DNA of 64,000 bases from Burkholderia sp. Bp8963 (GTDB lineage Bacteria > Pseudomonadota > Gammaproteobacteria > Burkholderiales > Burkholderiaceae). Position numbers and translations under genes: made by a program. Shown here piece by piece: positions 9,516-18,003 of this stretch. The notes beneath the pieces were generated by a model, which saw only the letters and a list, made by a program, of their open reading frames with translations, did no database searches and was not told where the DNA came from. Location of the stretch: assembly GCF_003854275.1 (NCBI RefSeq), contig NZ_QTQP01000025.1, positions 1 through 64,000 of the forward strand, read 5' to 3'. Numbering within the stretch: the first letter of the stretch is position 1; the number at the start of each line of letters is the position of its first letter.

Positions 9516-9869
9516 ATGTCTGCCATCGACATCACCACGATAGAAAGCTGGCACGCGCACGTCTACTTCGACGCCGCCAGCCGCGACACGGCCTGGGCGT
9601 TTCGTCAGATCGTCGACGAACGGTTTGGCGCGAGCATCCAGCTCGGCCGTTTCCACGAGCGCCTGGTCGGGCCGCATCCGGCGTGGTCGTATCAGATCGC
9701 GTTCGATGCCGCGCACTTTTCCGACATCGTGCCGTGGCTCGTGCTGAACCACCGCGCACTCGATATCTTCCTGCATCCAAATACCGGCGACGCGCTGCGC
9801 GATCACCGCGATGCGGCCGTGTGGATCGGGAAATCGTATGCGCTGAATCTGGCGGCGCTGGCCGAGTGA
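9516..9869 (+). CDS. DOPA 4,5-dioxygenase family protein
   Basis: A 117-residue protein of the small DOPA 4,5-dioxygenase family. It carries the family's histidine-rich pattern: WHAHVYFD near the N-terminus, GRFHERLVGPHP in the middle, and the NHRALDIFLHPNTGD stretch towards the C-terminus. Eukaryotic relatives cleave the catechol ring of DOPA; the bacterial members are of uncertain substrate. It is isolated by the upstream terminator and converges on trhA. Confidence 0.85.
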   Translation: MSAIDITTIESWHAHVYFDAASRDTAWAFRQIVDERFGASIQLGRFHERLVGPHPAWSYQIAFDAAHFSDIVPWLVLNHRALDIFLHPNTGDALRDHRDAAVWIGKSYALNLAALAE

Positions 9870-9908
9870 CGCGCGGTGCGTCGTCACCCGTTCCGGGCCG
9901 CGATTCGA

Positions 9909-10529
9909 TCACGCGACATACATCGCAACGCTGACGAACTGACACAGGCTGCCCGCGAGAACGAACAGGTGCCAGATACCGTGGCCATGGCGGATGCGCT
10001 CGTCGTTGATGAAGAAGTAGATCCCTGCGCTGTAAATGACGCCGCCGGCCACGAGCCAGGCCGTCCCGACCGGCGGCAACGCATGTATCAGCGGACGGAT
10101 CGCAACGAGCGCAAGCCATCCCATCAGCACATACAGCACCATCGAAACCACGCGGGTGCGCCGCCCGAGCGTGAGTTCCTGCGCGATGCCCAGCGCGGCG
10201 AGCCCCCAGCTCACGCCGAATAGCGACCAGCCCCACGGCCCGCGCAACGTAACGAGGGTGAATGGCGTGTAGCTGCCGGCAATCAGCAGGTAGATCGCCG
10301 AATGGTCGCATTTCTGCAGAAGCGCTTTCAGGCGCGGCCTGCGCACGCTGTGGTACAGCGTCGAGATCGCATAGAGCACGCAGAGCATCGCGCCGTAGAC
10401 GCTGAAACTCACCACCTTGTAGGGGTCGCCCTCGAGCGCGCCCATCGTCACCAGTGTTGCCAGCCCCGCCACCGATAGCACCGCGCCGACGAGATGGGTA
10501 ATGCTGTTGAAACGCTCACCGACATGCAC
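9909..10529 (-). CDS. trhA: PAQR/hemolysin III family membrane protein
   Basis: A 206-residue protein with seven predicted membrane helices. The PAQR signatures are all present: ERFNSITHLVGA at the N-terminus, STLYHS, CDHSAIYLLIAGSYTPF, and GHGIWHLFVLAGSLCQF near the C-terminus. The conserved His, Asp and Ser residues suggest metal-dependent hydrolase-like chemistry in the membrane. Bacterial TrhA has been linked to membrane-fluidity homeostasis; the hemolysin name is historical. It is monocistronic by context. Confidence 0.88.
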   Translation of the reverse strand: MHVGERFNSITHLVGAVLSVAGLATLVTMGALEGDPYKVVSFSVYGAMLCVLYAISTLYHSVRRPRLKALLQKCDHSAIYLLIAGSYTPFTLVTLRGPWGWSLFGVSWGLAALGIAQELTLGRRTRVVSMVLYVLMGWLALVAIRPLIHALPPVGTAWLVAGGVIYSAGIYFFINDERIRHGHGIWHLFVLAGSLCQFVSVAMYVA

Positions 10530-10784
10530 GACGTCGTCCTCCTGCGCGAGTTCATCGGGGCCAATACGTCATATGATACCGGCTCGTGAACGATGCCGGG
10601 TTGCTGACAGATCAAGCCCGACACGCGGACGACACGCGGGCGACGAAGCGATGATCCGGAGGACCGCGCGTATCCCGATCCGGGCGAGCGCGCGGCGGGG
10701 GTCAGCGTCTGGATGGGATGCGACGGCGAACGAGCGCGCTGTGCAGATGCGCGCGGTGAACCGCGGAGGGCCTCTCGCTGGCCG

Positions 10785-11183
10785 TCAGCCCGCGTTGCCT
10801 GCAGGCGGTTCCCACTCGGCCACGAGTTTCAGCAGGCCGGGAAATCGCAAATCGAGATCTTCCGTGCGCACGCGGCTGCGCCGCTCGAGTCCGTATTGAC
10901 GCTGGCGCAGCACGCCCGCATCGCGCAGCGCCTTGAAATGGTGGGTCAGCGACGATTTCGGGCGATCGAACCCGAACCAGCCGCATGGATGATCGTAAGC
11001 GTCGGATTCCAGCATCAGCTTTCGCACGATCGTCAGCCGCAACGGATCGGCCAGCGCGCCGAGAATGGTTTCGAGGCGAAGCTCGGCGACGCCCGGCTCC
11101 GGCAACGGATCGGGCAAATCCGCAGGCACCGGCACGATGCCGGCCTCACGTTCATGGTTGGCTCGTTTCATGTCCGCAAGCAT
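10785..11183 (-). CDS. ArsR-family transcriptional regulator
   Basis: A 132-residue winged-helix repressor. The region ILGALADPLRLTIVRKL is the family's first helix pair, and SSLTHHFKALRDAGVLRQRQ the recognition helix and start of the wing. There is no cysteine-based arsenic-type metal box (only one Cys, in a DHPCGWF stretch), so the inducer is probably not a soft metal. The start at 11183 has AGGGTG 5 nt upstream; a later ATG at 11171 is possible. It is divergent from the MFS gene across a perfect 20-bp inverted repeat that it probably binds. Confidence 0.85.
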   Translation of the reverse strand: MLADMKRANHEREAGIVPVPADLPDPLPEPGVAELRLETILGALADPLRLTIVRKLMLESDAYDHPCGWFGFDRPKSSLTHHFKALRDAGVLRQRQYGLERRSRVRTEDLDLRFPGLLKLVAEWEPPAGNAG

Positions 11184-11190
11184 ATCACCC

Positions 11191-11237
11191 TGTACGAGTT
11201 TTCTCGAACTAAGATATAGTTCGAGAAAACTCGTACA
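11191..11237. promoter_or_regulatory. Perfect 20-bp inverted repeat, shared operator of ArsR and MFS genes
   Basis: The left arm tgtacgagttttctcgaact (11191-11210) and right arm agttcgagaaaactcgtaca (11218-11237) are exact reverse complements with a 7-nt AT-rich spacer. Each arm also contains a smaller dyad, CGAG-TTTT-CTCG. The arms abut the ribosome-binding sites of both divergent genes (AGGGTG on the minus side, AAGGAG at 11237-11242 on the plus side). This looks like two adjacent repressor sites covering both promoters. Confidence 0.85.
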
Positions 11238-11249
11238 AGGAGAGCGTTC

Positions 11250-12482
11250 ATGTCCGACACCGCCGTTCCCCCATCACGACACACTGCCACGCGCGCCATG
11301 CCTCGCATGGCGCACGCCGCGTGGATGGTCACCGCCGTCTTCATGCTGTCCAACTCGCCGACGCCGCTTTACGTGTCCTGGCAGCGCGCACTCGGTTTCT
11401 CGTCCGGCACGCTGACCGTCATCTTCGCGCTCTACATCGCCGGCCTGCTGGGCACGCTGCTCGTCGCCGGCCAGCTTTCGGACCGTTACGGGCGCAAGCC
11501 GGTCCTGCTGCCCGGCCTCGTCGCGGCGCTGATCGCGTGTGCGTTGTTCGCGACCGCGTCGTCTGTCGCGATGCTCGCGATCGCCCGCCTGCTGACGGGC
11601 ATCGCGGTCGGCGTGATCGTGTCGGCGGGCATGGCGTCGGTGATCGATCTCGCGGGTGCCGAGCGGCGCAAGGCCGCGCTGCTCGCGTCGGTGGCCATGG
11701 TGTTCGGTGCGGGACTCGGGCCGCTGCTCGCCGGCGTCGCCGCGCAAACCGCCGCGCAAACCGCCGCGCATCCGGTCGCCATCGTCTTCGGCAGCGAGTT
11801 CGTGATCCTGCTGAGCGCGTTGGCCGTCGCCCTGTGGCTACCGCGCAATCGGCCCGCGCAGGTGCGAAGCGATGCCCCGCCGCTGCGTCTGCCGTCGGTA
11901 CCGGCGCACAACCGGCGCCACGTCGCCAGCGGCATCGCCGTGTTCGGGCCGGGCATCACCGCGACCTCCTTCGTGCTCGCGTTGGGCCCGTCGTTGCTGG
12001 CTCGCCTGCTGCACGTTCGCAGCCCGCTGCTCGCGGGCGGGATGGCCTGCGCGATGTTCCTCGCCGCCACCTGCGTCCAGTTCGTTGCGCGGCGCGGCTC
12101 GATCCGTACGACGTTCGTGGCCGGCACGGTCGCCACCATGCTGTCGATGGCGATGCTGTGCATCGCCGTGCATGCGTCGTCGGCCGCTGTCCTCGTCCTT
12201 GTCGCGGCGGCACTCCTCGCGGGCGCCGGTCAAGGCCTCGGACAGCTCGGCGGCCTGACGCTGATCGGCCTGCACGTACCGGACGCACGGCGTGCCGAGG
12301 CAAACGCCGTCATGAACATCGGCGGCTACCTCCCGGCGGGACTGATGCCCGTGATGACCGGGTACGCGATCGATCGTGTCGGCTTCACGGCAGGTGCGAC
12401 CGGTTTTGCAGTCGCGTTGGCGACGATCGCGATCGCCGCGGGTGCGGCGGCTGTGCTTGCGCTGCGTCACGACAACGGCTGA
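11250..12482 (+). CDS. MFS transporter, ArsR-controlled
   Basis: A 410-residue major facilitator with about twelve membrane helices and the MFS loop signature SDRYGRKPVLLPG after helix 2. Its overall look is of a drug/metabolite exporter. AAGGAG lies 8 nt before the ATG. It is transcribed away from the ArsR regulator over the inverted-repeat operator, so it is expected to be derepressed by whatever ligand or stress ArsR senses. A bidirectional terminator follows the gene. The substrate cannot be named from the sequence. Confidence 0.88.
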   Translation: MSDTAVPPSRHTATRAMPRMAHAAWMVTAVFMLSNSPTPLYVSWQRALGFSSGTLTVIFALYIAGLLGTLLVAGQLSDRYGRKPVLLPGLVAALIACALFATASSVAMLAIARLLTGIAVGVIVSAGMASVIDLAGAERRKAALLASVAMVFGAGLGPLLAGVAAQTAAQTAAHPVAIVFGSEFVILLSALAVALWLPRNRPAQVRSDAPPLRLPSVPAHNRRHVASGIAVFGPGITATSFVLALGPSLLARLLHVRSPLLAGGMACAMFLAATCVQFVARRGSIRTTFVAGTVATMLSMAMLCIAVHASSAAVLVLVAAALLAGAGQGLGQLGGLTLIGLHVPDARRAEANAVMNIGGYLPAGLMPVMTGYAIDRVGFTAGATGFAVALATIAIAAGAAAVLALRHDNG

Positions 12483-12562
12483 CGGTCAGGATGACTGACC
12501 GTGGCCACGCGTGAGCGCATGGTGCATGCGTTGCGCAAGTCCGCCGGTTTGCCGTCGACAAG

Positions 12563-12600
12563 AAAAAGGCGTCATGGCCTGCAAGCCATGACGCCTTTTT
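12563..12600. terminator. Bidirectional intrinsic terminator
   Basis: A perfect 16-bp stem (AAAAAGGCGTCATGGC at 12563-12578, GCCATGACGCCTTTTT at 12585-12600) with a 6-nt loop. A-run and T-run flank it, so it can end both the MFS transcript and the cstA-ybdD transcript. Confidence 0.95.
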
Positions 12601-12625
12601 GCTTCGTTCGTGCCGCTTCACCCGC

Positions 12626-12832
12626 TCAACAGCACTTCCCCGCCCCCGACCCATACCGCGCGTTCTGACGTTCGCGGAAGAATTCCTCGTACGTCATCGG
12701 CTCGCGGTCGGGGTGCGTTTCGCGCATGTGCGCAACGTAGGTGTCGTAGTCGGGCAGGCCGACCATCAGCCGCAACGCCTGCCCCAGGTAGCGGCCCGCG
12801 CTGCGCAGATCACTGCCGACATCAGAAAACAT
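12626..12832 (-). CDS. ybdD: YbdD/YjiX family small protein
   Basis: A 68-residue cytosolic protein. The core [18 protein letters not shown] and [16 protein letters not shown] are the conserved halves of the YbdD/YjiX family. Members are nearly always encoded directly downstream of CstA/BtsT transporters, as here, where the gap is 12 bp and AGG-rich ribosome-binding sequence fills it. The family appears to be needed for the function of the partner pyruvate transporter. The C-terminal Cys-Cys is typical. Confidence 0.92.
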   Translation of the reverse strand: MFSDVGSDLRSAGRYLGQALRLMVGLPDYDTYVAHMRETHPDREPMTYEEFFRERQNARYGSGAGKCC

Positions 12833-12844
12833 CGCGGCCTCCCC

Positions 12845-14923
12845 TTAACGTCCGCTGCCGAGCGCTTGCGCGGCCGGCATCGACTCGTACGGCGTCTCGC
12901 GCACGGTCGGCTTCGCTTCGCGGCGCGCGCGCTGGATCGCGAGCACACCGTACACCGCGATGCTCACTACGACGAGAATGAACAGCCCGGCAAGCGCGGC
13001 GTCGATGTAGTCGTTGACGATGATCCGCTGCATCTGCGCGATCGACTTCGCCGGCGCGAGCACCTTGCCCTCGTCCACCGCGGCCTGCAGCTTCGCGGCG
13101 TGCGCGAGGAAGCTCACCTTCGGGTTCGAGTCGAACACCTTCTGCCAGCCGGCCGTCAACGTACAGATCAGCAGCCACACGGTCGGCACGAGCGTGACCC
13201 ACGCGTAGCGCTCGCGCTTCATCTTGAACAGCACGACCGTGCCGAGCACCAGCGCGATCGCCGCAAGCATCTGGTTCGAGATGCCGAACAGCGGCCACAG
13301 CGTGTTGATGCCGCCGAGCGGGTCGACTACGCCCTGATACAGGAAGTAACCCCACGCCGCGACGCACAGCCCGGTCGCGACCAGGTTCGCCGGCAGCGAC
13401 TCGGTGCGCTTGAGCGCCGGATGGAACGTGCCGAGCAGGTCCTGCAGCATGAAGCGGCCCGCGCGCGTGCCCGCATCGACAGCCGTCAGGATGAACAGCG
13501 CTTCGAACAGGATTGCGAAGTGATACCAGAACGCCATCATCGCTTCGCCGCCGATCACCTGGTGCAGGATCTGCGCCATGCCGACGGCCAGCGTCGGCGC
13601 GCCGCCCGCGCGCGCGATGATCGTCGTCTCGCCGACGGCCTTCGCGGTTTGCGTCAGCATGTCCGGCGTCAGCATGAAGCCCCATTGCGAGACGGTGTTC
13701 GCGACCGCTTCCGGTGTCGAGCCGAGCACGGCGGCCGGCGCGTTCATCGCGAAGTAGATGCCCGGTTCGATCACGCACGCGGCGACGAGCGCCATGATCG
13801 CAACGAACGATTCCATCAGCATCGCGCCGTAGCCGATGAAGCGCGCGTTGGTTTCATTGTCGAGCAGCTTCGGCGTCGTGCCCGACGAGATCAGCGCGTG
13901 GAAGCCCGACACCGCGCCGCACGCGATCGTGATGAACAGGAACGGGAACAGGTTGCCCGACCACACGGGGCCCGTGCCGTCGACGAACTTCGTCAGCGCG
14001 GGCATCTTCAGTTCCGGCGCGACGATCAGGATGCCGATCGCGAGGCCGACGATCGTGCCGATCTTCAGGAACGTCGACAGGTAGTCGCGCGGTGCGAGCA
14101 GCAGCCACACCGGCAGCACCGATGCGACGAAGCCGTAGCCGATCAGGATCCACGTGAGCTGCGTGCCGTTGAACGTGAACCACGCGGCGAGCGTCGGCGA
14201 ATCGTGCACGGTCTGGCCGAACGCGATCGACGCCATCAGCCCGACGAAGCCGATGATCGACACTTCGCCGATGCGGCCCGGACGGATGTAGCGCGTATAG
14301 ACGCCCATGAACAGCGCGATCGGAATCGTCGCGGCGACGGTGAACGTGCCCCACGGCGAGTTGGTCAGCGCCTTCACGACGATCAGCGCGAGCACCGCGA
14401 GGATGATCACCATGATCAGGAACGCGCCGAACAGCGCGATCACGCCCGGCACGGTGCCGAGCTCCATCTTGACGAGATCGCCAAGCGAGCGGCCGTCGCG
14501 GCGCGTCGAGATGAACAGCACGATGAAGTCCTGCACCGCGCCCGCGAACACGACGCCCGCGAGAATCCACAGCATGCCGGGCGTGTAGCCCATCTGCGCG
14601 GCGAGCACCGGGCCGACGAGCGGGCCTGCGCCGGCGATCGCGGCGAAGTGATGGCCGAACAGCACGTACTTGTTGGTCGGCACGTAGTCGAGGCCGTCGT
14701 TGTGCCGGACGGCCGGCGTCATCCGCAGCCCGTCGAGCTGCACGACCTTGCTGGCGATGAAGCGGCTGTAGAAGCGATACGCGATCAGATACACGCAGAC
14801 TGCGGCGATCACGATCCAGAGGGCGCTGACCCGCTCGCCGTGCGCGAGCGCGATGGTGCCGAACGCGAACGCGCCCAATAGCGCGACCGCAATCCAGATC
14901 AGGGTGCTGGAAGCCCGATTCAT
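12845..14923 (-). CDS. cstA: Carbon starvation protein A (pyruvate/peptide transporter)
   Basis: A 692-residue inner-membrane transporter with about 16-18 membrane helices. It contains the CstA signatures, including GHHFAAIAGAGPLVGPVLAAQ near residue 90 and the ALFILTAVDAGTRAGRF region in the C-terminal half. Homologues take up pyruvate or peptides during carbon limitation. AAGGAG precedes the ATG at 14923. Four copies of a CTACGTAG-like octamer stand 100-175 bp upstream (see that entry). It is co-transcribed with ybdD. Confidence 0.94.
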   Translation of the reverse strand: MNRASSTLIWIAVALLGAFAFGTIALAHGERVSALWIVIAAVCVYLIAYRFYSRFIASKVVQLDGLRMTPAVRHNDGLDYVPTNKYVLFGHHFAAIAGAGPLVGPVLAAQMGYTPGMLWILAGVVFAGAVQDFIVLFISTRRDGRSLGDLVKMELGTVPGVIALFGAFLIMVIILAVLALIVVKALTNSPWGTFTVAATIPIALFMGVYTRYIRPGRIGEVSIIGFVGLMASIAFGQTVHDSPTLAAWFTFNGTQLTWILIGYGFVASVLPVWLLLAPRDYLSTFLKIGTIVGLAIGILIVAPELKMPALTKFVDGTGPVWSGNLFPFLFITIACGAVSGFHALISSGTTPKLLDNETNARFIGYGAMLMESFVAIMALVAACVIEPGIYFAMNAPAAVLGSTPEAVANTVSQWGFMLTPDMLTQTAKAVGETTIIARAGGAPTLAVGMAQILHQVIGGEAMMAFWYHFAILFEALFILTAVDAGTRAGRFMLQDLLGTFHPALKRTESLPANLVATGLCVAAWGYFLYQGVVDPLGGINTLWPLFGISNQMLAAIALVLGTVVLFKMKRERYAWVTLVPTVWLLICTLTAGWQKVFDSNPKVSFLAHAAKLQAAVDEGKVLAPAKSIAQMQRIIVNDYIDAALAGLFILVVVSIAVYGVLAIQRARREAKPTVRETPYESMPAAQALGSGR

Positions 14924-15023
14924 GGTGTCTCCTTTGGTTATCGATATCGCGCGGCCAGGCTGCCGCGCGCTCGTTTGTCGGTATTGCACGTGATACCGGC
15001 CTCGCAAAGGCCGGCATGATGGG

Positions 15024-15098
15024 CTACGTAGTATTCGCGTTCGGGGGACGGCTTACAAGCGGATAACTACGTATGCGACGCTACGTAGAATTACGTAG
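15024..15098. promoter_or_regulatory. Cluster of CTACGTAG octamers upstream of cstA
   Basis: The self-complementary octamer CTACGTAG occurs exactly at 15024-15031 and 15081-15088. One-mismatch copies lie at 15067-15074 (CTACGTAT) and 15091-15098 (TTACGTAG). The three right-hand copies are spaced 14 and 10 bp apart. They lie in the 304-bp gap between cstA (leftward) and a lipoprotein gene (rightward), and could serve either. No regulator in the window is an obvious match. Confidence 0.55.
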
Positions 15099-15227
15099 GT
15101 TGACTATCGGGAACGCAACCGGTCGCAGCGCAACGCAGTTCCGCGGAATAAAACCTAGAATGGAACGAAGCGCCGGTCGTCTTGTACAACCGGCCGGGCG
15201 CTTCTCCTTCCCTCGGAAGCAGCCGCC

Positions 15228-15929
15228 ATGAACCTTCACGATGCGCGCGTCACCCGCCCTGCGCTGGGCGCCTTTTGCGTGGCTTCGCTGGCGGCGCTGT
15301 CCTCGTGCGGCGGCGACGCGTGCTTCGGTTTCAACGACGGATGCTTCAACGGAAACGGCAACGGCACGCAGTCCCTCACCGTCTCCGGCACGGCCGCCAC
15401 CGGCCCGGCGCTGGCCAGCGCGACGGTCACCGCCCTCTGCGCGCAGGGTTCGGGCTCCGCGCTGTCGGACGGCGGAGGGAACTACAGCATGACGTTCAAT
15501 GCGACGCTCCCGTGCGTGCTCACCGTGACGTCCGGCGGCAACACCCTGCATTCGCTCGCGTTCGCCGGCGGCACCTTCAATACGACGCCCGAAACCGAGC
15601 TGATGGTCGTCTACCTCGCGTCGCAGCTCGGCACGACTACGGGCGGCCTGATCGCCAACCTGCCGAACAGCACGCATGTGCAGCAGGTGCTGGAAAACCA
15701 GTCCGACGTGCAGGCCGCGCAGGCGGCGGTCGTCGCGAATCTCCAGCAGCACTATGCGCTCACGCTGACGACGCAAGCATTCCTGACGACACCGTTCGTG
15801 GTCGGCCAGCCCGGCGTCGACAGCGACCTCGTCGCGCTGGCGAAGGCAGGGGCGATCGACGCCAACGGCATGCCCGACCCGGCCGCCGTGTCGCTGTTGT
15901 CGCAGGCTGGCGCCGCTCATCCGCTATGA
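15228..15929 (+). CDS. Putative lipoprotein of unknown function
   Basis: A 233-residue exported protein with an N-terminal signal ending in a lipobox (LAALSSC, Cys27), followed by a Gly/Asn/Cys-rich stretch. Residues about 48-110 (SLTVSGTAATGPALASATVT and a GNYSMTF segment) look like a carboxypeptidase-regulatory-like/Ig beta-sandwich repeat. The C-terminal half is helical and Gln/Ala-rich. No catalytic motif is visible. I do not recognise a named family; surface or periplasmic location is the only safe inference. Confidence 0.7.
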   Translation: MNLHDARVTRPALGAFCVASLAALSSCGGDACFGFNDGCFNGNGNGTQSLTVSGTAATGPALASATVTALCAQGSGSALSDGGGNYSMTFNATLPCVLTVTSGGNTLHSLAFAGGTFNTTPETELMVVYLASQLGTTTGGLIANLPNSTHVQQVLENQSDVQAAQAAVVANLQQHYALTLTTQAFLTTPFVVGQPGVDSDLVALAKAGAIDANGMPDPAAVSLLSQAGAAHPL

Positions 15930-16037
15930 GCGACGACGTGATGTTCCATATGGCCGCACTGCGGCATTCGTCGCACGAAACATGACGGAAGCGGCGCACG
16001 GCGCGCCCGGACGACAGCCGTCATCCGCGGATCGGGT

Positions 16038-16466
16038 TCAGTGCTTGTCGTCGAGCTGCTTCGGCTTCGGCGGCGACGGCACCTTCGCGTACTGGAACGC
16101 CGGCGTCGCCTTCAGCGCTTCCTTCGTCGCGCCCGGCAGGTAGATGTTGCCGTTGCGCACGTCGAGCGACGCGATCGGCACCGCGACGTCGTGCGCGGCA
16201 ACCCCGAGGAAGCCGCCGGCCGACACGATTGCCGCCGAGATCGAGCCATCCGGCGCGACGATCAGGTCGCGGATCGTGCCGACCTTCTGGTTGTCGTCGT
16301 TGTACACGCGCTTGCCGAGCACGCTCTTCTTCACGCTCCAGCCCTCGAGCAACACTTCCGATTGCTGGACGGTGACGCTGAGCTGCTGGGCGCCCGCGAC
16401 CTGCGCATGCGCGCTGACGCTCGACGCGAGAACGGCGGCGACGACGACAGTCTTGTAGAAAGCCAT
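16038..16466 (-). CDS. Periplasmic PRC-barrel domain protein
   Basis: A 142-residue protein with a cleavable signal peptide (residues 1-21, cut near AHA). The segment SVLGKRVYNDDNQKVGTIRD and the following VAPDGSISAAIVSAGG, VAVPIASLDV form a PRC-barrel. PRC-barrels are small beta barrels used in RNA processing and photosynthetic complexes; exported single-domain versions like this one have no assigned role. The start at 16466 is chosen for its signal peptide and a GGAG upstream. The C-terminus is Lys/Pro-rich. Confidence 0.82.
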   Translation of the reverse strand: MAFYKTVVVAAVLASSVSAHAQVAGAQQLSVTVQQSEVLLEGWSVKKSVLGKRVYNDDNQKVGTIRDLIVAPDGSISAAIVSAGGFLGVAAHDVAVPIASLDVRNGNIYLPGATKEALKATPAFQYAKVPSPPKPKQLDDKH

Positions 16467-16764
16467 GGTGATGACACTCCGGTTTGGTTGTCGTTGGTTC
16501 CGGGAGCGAAGCGGCGCAGGCGCCGTGGCGGATCGGTGAGCGCCGCACTTCGTCGATGGCGCGGCGGCCGGCACACGCCGCCGCTGCGTGTGCGCCCGGC
16601 CGGCTCGCATGGCCGCATCGCGTGGCGCAACACGGTTGTCATCTTAGCGACATTCGCCGCGTGCCGCCTTCAAATCCGATGCCGCTGCGGTTTGTCGAGC
16701 CGAATCAGGATCATCATCGGTGTCGACAGGCCGCAACGGCACCGTGCGGGTTGCGCGGGTGACA

Positions 16765-17895
16765 TCACGCGTTGCGCGAATACACGCGCCGATGCCGCAC
16801 CGCCTCGGCGAGCACGTCAAGCACGGGTTCGGTCTGCGTCCAGCTCAGGCATGCGTCGGTGATCGACACGCCGTACTTCAGCGGCACGCCCGGCTTCAGG
16901 TCCTGACGCCCGGCCTCGAGATGGCTCTCGACCATCACGCCGACGATCCGGTGCTCGCCCTGCGACAGTTGCCGCGCGAGATCCTGCGCGACGTCGATCT
17001 GGCGCTCGTGCGATTTGTTCGAGTTCGCGTGCGAGCAATCGACCATCACCTGCTCGCGCAAGCCCGCCGCGCGCAGCACCGCGCAGCTCGCCTCGACGTG
17101 CGCGCCGTCGTAGTTCGGGCCGCTCTTGCCGCCGCGCAGGATCACGTGCGCGTCGTCGTTGCCGCGCGTCTCGAAGATCGCGGCCATGCCCATCTTCGTC
17201 ATTCCCATGAACGCATGGCTCGCGCGCGCGGCGACGATCGCGTCCGACGCGACCTGCACGCCGCCGTCCGTGCCGTTCTTGAAGCCGATCGGGCAGCTCA
17301 GCCCCGACGCGAGCTGCCGGTGGCTCTGGCTTTCGGTCGTGCGCGCACCGATCGCCCCCCACGCGATCAGGTCCGCGATGTACTGCGGGCTCAGCAGGTC
17401 GAGGAACTCGGTCGCGGCCGGCAGGCCGAGCGCGTTGACGTCGAGCAGCAACTGGCGCGCGGCGCGCAACCCTTCGTTGATGCGGAAGCTGCCGTCGAGC
17501 CGCGGGTCGTTGATGTAGCCCTTCCAGCCGACCGTCGTGCGCGGTTTCTCGAAGTACACGCGCATCGTGATCAGCAGATCGTCCTTCAGCGCGTCGGCGG
17601 CGACTTTCAGGCGGCGCGCGTAGTCGAGCGCCTGGTCGTGGTCATGGATCGAGCACGGGCCGACGACGAGCAACAGCCGGTCGTCGCGGCCATGCAGGAT
17701 GTCGCCGATCGCCTTGCGGGTGTCCTCGACGAGCGTCTGCGTGGCGGCCGGCACCGGCAGTTCGTCCTGCAGCAGCGCCGGCGAAATCAGCGGACGGACG
17801 GCGCCGATCCGGACGTCGTCAATGCGCGTGGTGTCCTGCGTCGCGTCGGCTACGCCTACCTCGCGATCGTGCGAAGGATTGTCGAGGTTTTTCAT
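16765..17895 (-). CDS. aroG: 3-deoxy-7-phosphoheptulonate synthase (class I DAHP synthase)
   Basis: A 376-residue cytosolic enzyme that condenses PEP and erythrose-4-phosphate in the first step of the shikimate pathway. It shows GPCSIHDHDQALDYA (metal and PEP site), YFEKPRTTVGWKG, the conserved KNGTDGG and the ILRGGKSGPNYD and DCSHANSNKSHERQ motifs of the AroAI-alpha class. The N-terminal extension fits the feedback-regulated enzymes; which amino acid inhibits it cannot be read. The ATG at 17895 has GGAG upstream. It lies downstream of yceH on the same strand. Confidence 0.95.
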   Translation of the reverse strand: MKNLDNPSHDREVGVADATQDTTRIDDVRIGAVRPLISPALLQDELPVPAATQTLVEDTRKAIGDILHGRDDRLLLVVGPCSIHDHDQALDYARRLKVAADALKDDLLITMRVYFEKPRTTVGWKGYINDPRLDGSFRINEGLRAARQLLLDVNALGLPAATEFLDLLSPQYIADLIAWGAIGARTTESQSHRQLASGLSCPIGFKNGTDGGVQVASDAIVAARASHAFMGMTKMGMAAIFETRGNDDAHVILRGGKSGPNYDGAHVEASCAVLRAAGLREQVMVDCSHANSNKSHERQIDVAQDLARQLSQGEHRIVGVMVESHLEAGRQDLKPGVPLKYGVSITDACLSWTQTEPVLDVLAEAVRHRRVYSRNA

Positions 17896-18003
17896 GGTGA
17901 TCTCCGGGGTCGTCTGGAATGACTGGCGTGACTGGCAGGCTCGATTATGGCACTCGCCCCACCCGCGGCCCAGCGGACGCATCGGCGGGGCAGCCCGTTC
18001 CGC

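Noticed and set aside
10785..11183. Arsenic-resistance role for the ArsR protein
   Set aside because: No arsenate reductase or arsB-like pump and no CxC-type metal site; only the fold family is supported.
12599..14881. A 760-codon plus-strand frame opposite cstA
   Set aside because: Low-complexity Arg/Asp/His translation, no ribosome-binding site; it mirrors cstA codon bias.
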